Shown: positions 55,612 through 64,000 of the stretch, piece by piece
Numbering within the stretch: position 1 is the stretch's first letter
How the letters are laid out: each line of letters opens with the position of its first letter
DNA from: Nectonema munidae
Lineage: Eukaryota; Nematomorpha; Nectonematoida; Nectonematidae
NCBI GenBank assembly: GCA_030549495.1
Contig: JAUIRK010000001.1
Location: forward strand, 1 to 64,000
Length of the DNA stretch: 64,000 bases
Direction: 5' to 3'
The notes under the pieces: generated by a model
The model's input: only the letters and a program-made list of their open reading frames with translations
The model's database searches: none
What the model was told of the DNA's origin: nothing
Position numbers and translations under genes: made by a program

Positions 55612-57105
55612 TATCATTTTCTGCATACAAAATAACATGTTTTGGCTTCGAAACTCCTACTCTTTCACCTTATTTACTGAGTTGAAAAATTATGTCATGT
55701 ATTTTCACAATTTTTATCGGTTAAGACAAATTCATAAGTATTGATATAAATTAGATAAAATTTCTGTGAGTGAATGGCTGTCAACTAATTAGTAGATTGG
55801 AGTGTATCTTATTGCTACTCTGGGTTTTTCCTACTAGTGAAAAATTTGCGACCCAAACAAAATTTGTTTATTATTTATTGTTAAAATAATATGAGCAATG
55901 TTTAAATGAAACAATTATTAAGATACGTTAAAAAAGAGGTACTGTATGCTTATATGCAGAAAGAGATTCATATTTATGTAAAATATTGGAAGAATTTAAG
56001 TAAAATGAAAAAATGTTGGATATTCTGGACATTGCTACACTGACCATGCTTGAAGAATGGTGTTGGTAAATTCTGGCGGATTTTATTAAGAGATTGAAAT
56101 TAAGATTTTTTCGCTGTCATACCAAACATCAGCTTTACTGATACTTGGAATCTTAGGAAACTGAATGGATGAATTTCTTCTGAATGAAAGATCTTGATAC
56201 GTGTAATAAAAATGCTTTCTCGATCTTGACAGCCAATCACATCCAAGATTTTTGGCAGTTTATTTCAGAAATGTTTGTAATAATTTGATTGGTTAAAAAT
56301 TAAATAATTATTCATTAATTTCTATCTAATGAGATCAAAGTGGTTACGTACTTCTGCCTCCCATGACAAAATGACAATAATTTTTAAATACTATGGATTT
56401 GATTTTATGGCGCGTGTGGACAAATTTACAACTAGCTTTCAAAAGTTGTTTATGAGTCATGTTTCCAGTAGATTACCTATCCCATATACTAAATATTAGA
56501 GCCTAGTCTTTGTGACAAACATTCCACAAAAGATGGTATGGCGGATTCTGTCAATTGTATTATTGATAATAATAGCTCATCACATACATCACCAAAGTTC
56601 CATTTGTTTCTTTAGATAAAGCACATTTTTATTACATACATATACAATGCATTATATTGAAGCATTTTTCCTACACTTTCTGTTGTTTCACGCAATGTTT
56701 TATGTATTATGCCAACAAGTGCTGATAAGGAGCGTAACGTCAGTCTTGCAGACCATTTTATTCCTTCAGGAATAACTTTAAAAAGCCAAGCCGTCATTGA
56801 TATTGCATTTTTAAACCGCACCATAAAAAATAAAATGTTCTTTTAAATCTAACATCTAAAAAAATCAATGTATAAAAACAAACAGTAGCATTTAAATTAT
56901 ATTCTTTATCAAATGCAATGCTTATTTATTAAATTAGGCGGTTGATTGTTTACATTTAAAATTACGGGGTTGGTTCCGATTTAAATTTGAAATTGCGGGT
57001 TTTAGAATTTTAAGTGCTGGGCGCTTCAAGTTTAAGTGCAATCTTGCTTACTTGTCAGACTTATTTGAAGCTTTAAATTGGACCTAACCGAAAATTACAG
57101 GGGTT
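55612..57105. other. No gene recognised
   Basis: AT-rich. A 70-residue minus-strand frame at 56612-56824 (MVRFKNAISMTAWLFKVIPE) lies in slightly GC-richer sequence and might be an exon or element scrap, but it shows no family I know. Confidence 0.35.
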
Positions 57106-57280
57106 ATCCGTGCATCGATAAACGTCTTTCCAATGCAATTGGCTTTTAATTGATGCACGGATAGTACCGATATCTTAGTATCTTACTAAGGAATCCGTAG
57201 GGAGTACGGATAGTACCGTGCATCAATAAAAAGCCAATTGCATTGGAAAGACGTTTATCGATGCACGGATAGTGCAACAT
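57106..57280. repeat. Foldback element with about 60-base arms
   Basis: CGTGCATCGATAAACGTCTT on the left is matched by AAGACGTTTATCGATGCACG on the right. The arms continue through AATGCAATTGGCTTTT and its complement. CGGATAGT occurs repeatedly at the ends and in the central spacer. A related end (CACGGATAGTGCAACATTAC) occurs at about 49590 in LINE-A copy 2. Confidence 0.85.
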
Positions 57281-57425
57281 TACCAATTACAGGGTGAAGA
57301 AGATATGCCTATCATCTAGCGATGCACCGATTAATCGTTTTTTTCGGCTGAATATTTATTTTTAGCAACTTAGAAACTCCTAGCTTAGGTTTAAGCATAA
57401 ATATCTGAATTTTTTAAATTAAATA

Positions 57426-57460
57426 CAGAGGTGCACATCCTCAAAATGGCGGGGGGAGGA
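57426..57460. repeat. Solo end of the CAGRGGYGCACATCC hAT family
   Basis: CAGAGGTGCACATCCTCAAA followed by a G run matches the terminus of the 2071-5300 element. No matching right end was found. From about 57530 there is hAT-like TCCCCTAGGGGATCGCC. Confidence 0.5.
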
Positions 57461-57949
57461 GAATATTACAGATTTTATCAAATCAAATTACCCAGTTTCT
57501 AATTCTGATGGCATGACTATGGTTCATTGGTTTTCAAACTGGAATCTGCGGTCCCCTAGGGGATCGCCAAGCATTTTCATGGGTACCTAGTAGAGGTCAC
57601 TCACTGAATCGTTTTTCGCAACATATTGCATCTATATTGGGTCATTTGCGATTTTTGCCAATAAGTCATATTTAAAAGAATAATAATTTGGTCCTTGAAT
57701 TGAGTTAACTATCTTTATTTTTTTATTGCTTTTGAGGCCTGATTTTATATATGTAAATTAATTTTTTTAGGTAAAATGTAAAATTTGAACTCATAATTGA
57801 GATTTGGTTTTACTGCATTTGCAAAATTCAGTAACTTTTTTTAGTTGCAAAATATTAAGTGTGTTTTGAAAGCCTTCTATAAAGTTTCAAAAAATAACTG
57901 TTGTCAAAAGGTCTCACAACATAGGATAGGAGAACAGCTAATATTACCC

Positions 57950-58255
57950 TGCTACAAAGATATCATATAAAGCTTAAAAAGTTGAAGCATACCTTCCATG
58001 TCAAACGATACCATTAGAAGGCTAATAGGAGAAATGTCTGATGATATAATGTCGCAGGTGGTTTTATTGATTCCAAATTCGATTTTGAACATTTTTGCAA
58101 TTCGGCTTGATAAAACGACTGATGCACCACTTTGCTTTTAAGTACAATATATATATGACAAGCGCAACTGGTAGACAAAATTTTTGTGTTGCGAACGCTT
58201 AGCAGTAAAACCACTGCAAGAGAAATATTTGACAACGTGGACAATTTTTACAACA
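57950..58255 (+). pseudogene. ZBED5/SCAND3-like hAT transposase fragment
   Basis: The translation contains MSNDTIRRLIGEMSDDIMSQ, FAIRLDKTTDAP and, after a break, REIFDNVDNFY. These match the VQRRIEEMSEDIEEQ..FAIQLDESTDV..EEIFNVVDNF order of ZBED5-like proteins. It corresponds to a region of the transposase next to that kept at 34.4-35.6 kb. Confidence 0.65.
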
Positions 58256-58259
58256 CATG

Positions 58260-59190
58260 GTATTAGGTCGAAATGGAGTGTGTACCGACCGCGATTTCCA
58301 ATTCCTTGTTTTCGTTCTAGTTTTCAGACTCTAGTTAATAAAATTCTTCAGATGTAATTAGTTTTTCTTAGTTGCTCCACAAAAACATGTACATTGTACA
58401 CTTTCACCTGGTTGTTACTTGATTCTTCTTTTCCCGAAAACTTAAGTCACTGCTACCTTAGTTTTCTCGGATTTTGGTACATGAGATTTTTATTTTGGGG
58501 GATTTTGACTAGATACCCTTGTTTTTATGAAGAGAGCTTTCTCCCTGATTATTGCATTATATGTATCTATAGACAACGGCAGAAGTATAACTAATAAATA
58601 CTAAAAGTTATCAGAATTATGTGAAGAAATGAAAGACCCAACACTTTTAAAGCTGGATTTATAGTATCTTCACCCATTCGCTGCTGTCTTACCCGAATTA
58701 AAAACCTATCTATGACAATAGTGATGCTATTCGCTGAAAATTAACCGGTCAATAAGGCTAAACATAACAAATAAATTTTGAATTGACAATCAAATCAAAA
58801 GCTTACAGATCGTTATATGCTTGTCTCAGTTGATTCACTACACGCGCGGGGGCTAGAAGTTAGAAAAGTTGCTGTAGTATGGAACGAGGGAATTTTATGC
58901 TGGTTTTACCAGGGATGCGGATTTGAAAAATATTTTGAGATTCCGACTCCGGCATACATAAAAATTTTGACTCCAACTTCGATTCCGCATACATAAAATC
59001 AAAATAAGTACATGCATACATGGCTATATAAGGCCGCGCACGCTTCTTATCATCTATCTTTTGATTTTTGTTTTTCTCGTTATCACTTTCTTGACTGTCC
59101 AAGTTTTCTCGTCTACAAATTTGTACAAATTATTTTTATCAAAATAAGGCCGTTGGTCACGTTTTGGATTGATCGCTGGATAAAGAGATA
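58260..59190. other. No gene recognised
   Basis: It contains a duplicated GATTCCG..CATACATAAAA motif at about 58930-58996 but no supported gene. The predicted small frames have no recognisable features. Confidence 0.35.
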
Positions 59191-59191
59191 T

Positions 59192-59230
59192 CACTGGCGG
59201 CTCCAAAGGGGGAGGGAGCCACCAAGATCT
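59192..59230. repeat. Solo terminus resembling hAT1
   Basis: CACTGGCGGCTCCAAAGGGG is close to the hAT1 left terminus CAGTGGCGGATCCAAAGGGG. No second end was found. Confidence 0.5.
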
Positions 59231-59617
59231 CGGCCTCAAAAGAAAGATTATTTTTATCCTGTGGGACACTGGCGTCCCGTTGTGCATGAAGGCGTTAAAA
59301 TGAAGAAAGTAGACGAGATTAAGTATTCTGAGATAAAAGTTCAGTTTTAACTCATGATAGAATGATATAGGAGAAGATAGTTTTATTTTTGAAAAGGATC
59401 ATGGGATCTAATAGGTTGCATTACAAATAAAAATGAGCATGAGGAATGGAATAGAAGTATCGGAAATGTTAACATACTTTACTAACAAGATTTCGGGCGG
59501 ATACTTTAAAGAACACGACTATTGCGCTTCCCGATTAAGCGTCTCTTCATTGGTTTTAACTATTGAAAATCGAATGTGTTGTCATTATTCGTCTTCTAAC
59601 TTTTAAAACAATGAATT

Positions 59618-60505
59618 ATGGATAGTGAGGGGTTGTTGGTGAAAGATTTTCATAACTATATCTTTAAAATGGGGTATAAAGTAAAGGATTGCACTAAATA
59701 GTTGAAAGAATATCACTATTTGAATAGTTGAGCTCTTCGGTTTCTTTTTCAACCAAGTAAATGAAATAACATTAAAATAGATGCCTGTAGAGAGCTACTT
59801 AAATTATAAATTATTATTCTTCGGAATGGCATAAATATTTTTCTACTTTGGGAAAAATTGACACTTAATTTTTATTGTCTAGAATGTAGATGAGAAGGAT
59901 TTGAGAGTTATAAGCAATGGTGTTGAAATGTGTGATGCTGAAATAATATCTTGCGACCGCCATGTAAAGCTTATTTTTCGCATTTTTGGAGGAAAAGGAG
60001 GATTTGGTTCCATGCTTAAGATCGTTGGAGCTCAAATAGAAAAAACAACGAACCGAGAAGCGTGTCGCGATTTGACAGGAAGGCGCATACGCGACGTGAA
60101 TGCTGAAAAGGCGTAAGTTCTTTAAAGCTGGCATTTATTTCATTCATGTTTTTAATCTTTTGAAGAGCGGTGTGAGACCATCAGGAATTTTTCAGAAATT
60201 TTCTTTAGTGCCTGACGTTGTGCTTTTGCAACTTATAGAAAAGGCTGAAAAGTTCAATAAATTAAAGAATAGACTTTTTTGTTGCACAAAATACCCCGTA
60301 AAGTAACAAAGCTCAGTTTAAAAGTAGAATTTTTTTTAAATCAAATACTTTTGAGAATATAATTTAGGATGGATTAGTTTTTGAATGCTATTGTTTTGGT
60401 TTAGTTAAAAACGTTATAGACGAAAATCTTTTAGAAGACGATGTTAGAGAGACTGCGTTGCAACATAAAACTGAACCGTATAAGATTCAGGATATCTTTC
60501 ACTGA
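59618..60505 (+). CDS. SDE2: SDE2 homologue (ubiquitin-fold splicing/genome-maintenance protein)
   Basis: Proposed exons: 59618-59680, 59883-60112, 60168-60297 and 60368-60505, about 186 residues. Exons A-B encode the end of a ubiquitin-like fold followed by the cleavage motif [10 protein letters not shown] and the family signature [20 protein letters not shown] then IRDVNAEKA, nearly as in vertebrate SDE2. In yeast and human, SDE2 is cut after GG, and the Lys-starting C-terminal part acts in pre-mRNA splicing and, in human, PCNA-linked replication stress control. Exons C-D are inferred from splice signals and are less certain. Human SDE2 is about 451 residues with a SAP-like C-terminus, which I do not see here. 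The first strands of the ubiquitin fold seem to be missing, so an upstream exon is likely. Nearby DNA is repeats only. Confidence 0.85.
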
Positions 60506-60572
60506 TTTATCTAAAACCTACATTCACAAACGACCTTGAAATATGGTACATGTCAAACTTTTAACATTAGTT

Positions 60573-60620
60573 CAGAGGCGCACGTCCTCAAAATTTTTGA
60601 GGAAAGGGGTTTATTTTTTA
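60573..60620. repeat. Solo end of the CAGRGGYGCACATCC hAT family
   Basis: CAGAGGCGCACGTCCTCAAA matches the family terminus. No right end was found before the Penelope-like element. Confidence 0.5.
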
Positions 60621-60869
60621 ATATTATTTTCAGAATTTTTTATAACGGAATCTTTGCCCAATCAACACATCACCTTTATTTTATTACCCGACATTATACT
60701 TCTTTTCTTGGCTCCCAATGCCACCAAAACTGCAGAGATTTTATAAAGTCGAATGACCTTGTTTCTAATTGTAATCGCATCACTACCTTCTATCTTAACA
60801 AGAAAACAAAATCATTCATATGTGAAAGAGTCAAAACCAAAACAAACTGATAATTCTTCATGCCCGCTA

Positions 60870-62550
60870 TTATTTTTACTCTCTGCTATTAGGATTGAGA
60901 ACATTTCCGATTCTCCCATTCGTCTCTAATCACTGTTTTAGGATAAGAATTTTGTTCTAATACTTCACTAATTTTATAAATTTTTACAGAATTTTCTTGA
61001 CCTGTTATATTAAATGATTGGTTAAGTAGACTAATCGGGACTGACATTTTTTGCGAATATGTGTGGTTACTACTAACATCTAGATATCTATTGGTGTTCG
61101 ATGGTTTTTGATACACTGTGAAACTAAAACCACTCATATTTGTTAGTTATATTACAATCTAAAAAAGAAATTGACTTTTTTTCTTCAATTGAAATAGAGT
61201 TAAAAATATTTACAAAAATATCAACTTGTGTAGGTGGAATGGAAAGTAAAATATCATCAATGTATCTAACATAAAATTCTGATTTAAGTGTCGTGTTCTC
61301 AAATGCAAAGGTTTCTTCATAACATAGTCTTCCATTCCCCATTGCTGTTCCTACAATCTGTTTATATATCTGTTTCAAAAATGTGAAACAATTGTTTGAA
61401 AACATTAGAACTAAAGATAAAATTTCACTTTTGATAAACTTGTGTATTTAGTTAAAACTTCATCATCATTTAGTAATGGTCCAAGAAAGGACAAAGCTAG
61501 ATCTAAAGGTACGTTGGTAAATAGTCATTGAACGTCAAAACCAACTAAGACGTTATCAAAGTTGCGTTTGATAAATTTTAAATTTATCAAAAAAATCGGT
61601 TGTATTTTTAACAGAAAATAATCCATTACGATTAGTAAAATTTTATAGTATCGATGCTAAATGTTTTGAACTGTTGTAAAATGGGCTATTACAAAAGCTA
61701 AAAATGGCGCGAAGAGGGTTACTTGGTGTATGGATCTTTACTAAACCGTAGATATGTGATAAAAAAGACTTGTATTCTTTGAATGAAATTTGATCTTTTT
61801 TTGTAAAGTTTGAAAAGTAAGGAGTTGAAACTCTTCTCTACAATGGAAAGAGGATTAGCATTCTTCCTCATTATTTTGCTGTATGAAGAAACGTCAGATA
61901 ATAAAGTATGCATCTTTTCTATATATTCGCTTTTATCAAGAACAACGAAACAGTTACCTTTGTCAGCTATAGCAATTTGAATTAATTCATTATTTTTTTT
62001 TATTTTTTTAAAGCTTTACTTTGATTCTTGCTTATATTTGAAGACGTTATTTGAAATGTTTTTCAAAACATTGACAATTTTATTTAGGATTATTTCTTTA
62101 TCAACAAGATCGTGATTTACAATGGCAGTTTCAATTTGGGCCAAAAATATATTCTTCTTCATCTTTAGATAGTTGTATTGACGAAAAATTTTTTAACCAC
62201 TTTTCTTTATTAACAACATATTTAGCAGTGTTATTGTTATTTTCATGAAGTGACAATCGAAATATTTTGGTATCATGTTTGGAGTTGCGTCTGTCCAAAA
62301 GGTATTGTTTGTTATTTTGTATTCTTGAAACAAGTCCAGTAAAAACAGAAGGAGATAAACTTGAAATAAAGCTATGCCTGATAGAGTTGTGCTTGAAATG
62401 AACAAAATTGAGTTGAGGGTAAAGACATGCAAGCAGTATTCTCGTGCATTTGACAACAAATGTGTTGTAGATGTTGTAGAATTCAGGTTAGGGAAAAGTT
62501 TTGTTTCTAACTTTAAATTCTTTAGGAAATAAATCATTGTGTATCATAAT
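60870..62550 (-). mobile_element. Decayed Penelope-like element without visible GIY-YIG domain
   Basis: Minus-strand pieces in order are: an N-terminal region with WLKNFSSIQLSKDEEEYIFG (near 62190), KNANPLSIVEKSFNSLLFKL (61719-61913), then YGLVKIHTPSNPLRAIF, a palm segment with KQIVGTAMGNGR and FYVRYIDDILLS, SISFLDCNI and VYQKPSNTNRYLDVSSNHTY. These are the hallmarks of Penelope-like reverse transcriptases. A part between the AMG box and the YIDD region is missing, and several breaks are present. No GIY-YIG endonuclease follows the reverse transcriptase on its 3' side, so it belongs to an endonuclease-lacking lineage or is truncated there. It is an old, inactive copy. Confidence 0.8.
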
Positions 62551-62559
62551 ATTATAAAA

Positions 62560-63395
62560 ACTTATTGGAGATACTTGAAATTTTCAAAACAGTTTTTCCA
62601 TATTGTCTTGCTATATGTAGCATCTCTATGCCATAATCAGAATGAAAAGTTTGAAAAATACAAGAAAGATTCATATTTGAAGTGTAAATAACAATTACAT
62701 TATTTAATTTTTACCTGGGAAAGCGCACATTGTTCCTTGAAAATATTTGTCTAAATAAATTTTTTGATTATTCCATCCTTATCACTTTAGTTGTTATTTA
62801 CGAACATCTTTTTTATGAATATATTCATAAAAGGAACATTTTTATACGATAAAAGCTAAACACTTAAATAGTAGGCCTAATCACTATTTGGATAAAATTG
62901 GTTAGAATTTAATTTGAACATGCAGAAAAATGGAAAGGCATAAAATGTAAATAATCATTGATTGTGTTTTAGGATATAAGAAATCTCGATATTCTTCGCT
63001 CTTTGAAAAAAACAAACGGAAAAGGTGTTAAAATGTTTGAATTAAATATATTGTATAAATGCCGACGTATTTGGGGTGCATCATAATATAATTGCGTTGA
63101 GTCTTGATTAAATACGATAGAAGTCGCAAACGCTATAGCCTAGACGCCGCAACTAGAAGTGGCATTTTGTTTATCATTAGCCATTAAGTTAATATCAAGT
63201 TCTTGATTTTAAAAATCAATATTTGCTGATATTTCTTCTAGCATTCGACTGGAGTAAGGAGAATATAAAGAATGATAAATATTTAGAGTATTGACTCCTG
63301 AAGCATGCATCAAAAGCCAGTGATCATTGTTAATATGCAGAATTGCATAAGAAGCACACATGAAAGATTAAAATTACGCAATTTTAACAGCAACG
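62560..63395. other. No gene recognised
   Basis: AT-rich. A small palindrome TATGAATATATTCATA lies at about 62814-62829. No open frame worth listing. Confidence 0.4.
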
Positions 63396-63399
63396 GATC

Positions 63400-63591
63400 C
63401 TATAAACCTTTCATATTCGGAAAAGATTTTTTGATCATTTTGCTAATGGCATAAATTTGTGTATCCGTAGGCCAAAATTTCGGATCTAAAATTACTCTAG
63501 ATTCTTTTTCCTTTAAGATTATTGGAGGGGGATTTTTTGATTCGTTTCTATTATTTTTTAAATATCTTAATTTATCAGAATAAATGAACAC
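63400..63591 (-). other. Unassigned minus-strand open frame
   Basis: A 63-residue frame with FWPTDTQIYAISKMIKKSFP followed by NMKGL. The pattern (D..I......I...FP...GL) faintly recalls the segment preceding Ulp1-type cysteine protease domains in some mobile-element proteins. There is no catalytic domain here and the frame stops at 63400. It could be an exon, an element scrap or chance. Confidence 0.25.
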
Positions 63592-64000
63592 ATGAATAAA
63601 AAAAATGATAATGAAATGAAAGAAAGTAAAAACAAATTACATATAAGGGCCGATATTTAAACAACTTTTAGAAGGATGACAGTGAGAAGAGCAGGAGAAT
63701 GATTTTTTTCTGCAAAAACGAGAAGATAGATGTACTTGCCTTTTATTATTATCAGTAAGAAAAAGAAGAAGAAGAAGTTTATTAATAAAATTAAAAGTAA
63801 AACAAACATTTCATAGAGAAACATATATCAAACATTCAGGAATAGAAAATAAATGTAAATACAAATATTTATGGAAACCAAAGGTCAGAGCCGCTTCAAG
63901 ATTTTCATAAATATAGTAACTAAATTTATATATAAATAATAACTATAATAAATAAATAACGCATATTGATTTTATGTTACAAAGTTATTAGCACATAAAA
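63592..64000. other. AT-rich end of window, nothing recognised
   Basis: Includes an AGAAGAAG-rich run near 63762-63777. No supported feature. Confidence 0.4.

Noticed and set aside
58860-59102. 80-residue minus-strand open frame as a gene
   Set aside because: It crosses a locally duplicated GATTCCG..CATACATAAAA motif, has low complexity and shows no domain or splice support.

Overview
This is a gene-poor, AT-rich stretch of an animal genome, most likely an invertebrate. Evidence: spliced genes with canonical GT..AG introns of about 50 bases, an SDE2 homologue, a tRNA-derived SINE, and a dense load of metazoan-type mobile DNA (hAT, pogo, several LINEs, a Penelope-like element). I cannot place the species. 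There is no bacterial, plasmid or CRISPR signature.

Layout. 1-5.6 kb: repeats, SINE copy 1 and a 3.2 kb non-autonomous hAT-type element (2071-5300) carrying further small elements. 5.6-20.2 kb: one large LINE (LINE-A, with CCHC ORF1 and EN-RT-RNase H ORF2). It is split by a 4 kb terminal-inverted-repeat element (7969-11959), and its 3' tail is split by a hAT (14858-20227) that itself contains a second hAT (15023-18079). Each hAT has a perfect 8-bp target duplication. 21.7-32.55 kb: a ten-exon host gene of unknown family on the + strand. All its introns are phase 1, the small ones are about 46-56 bases, and two introns of 4-5 kb are filled with repeats, including an intact pogo-type transposase on the opposite strand. 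32.7-44.3 kb: decayed elements (ZBED-type hAT, LINE-B, LINE-C, LINE scraps, SINE copy 2, foldback elements). 44.26-48.52 kb: second copy of the 4 kb element. 48.5-57.3 kb: LINE-A fragments on both strands, small hAT-type elements, SINE copy 3, an internally deleted pogo element (53329-55609) and a 170-bp foldback. 57.9-60.5 kb: a hAT scrap and a compact SDE2 homologue on the + strand. 60.9-62.5 kb: a decayed Penelope-like element. The last 1.5 kb holds little.

The most unusual object is the 4 kb element present nearly complete twice (7969-11959 and 44260-48516) and as relics at about 32.75, 38.0 and 52.35 kb. It has short inverted termini beginning CCCTATTAG. One end carries a G/C-rich hairpin, and at the other the TIR motif is repeated. 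Inside are two unrelated tandem arrays, both with a period close to 147-151 bases, separated by a roughly 1 kb core. The core keeps peptide-level resemblance between copies and relics, so it may be the remains of a lost coding region. The two full copies differ by one array-1 unit and by a replaced block in array 2. I do not recognise this family.

The host genes do not form an obvious pathway. SDE2 is a ubiquitin-fold precursor linked to splicing and genome maintenance; the ten-exon gene looks like a modular, cysteine-containing, probably extracellular protein.
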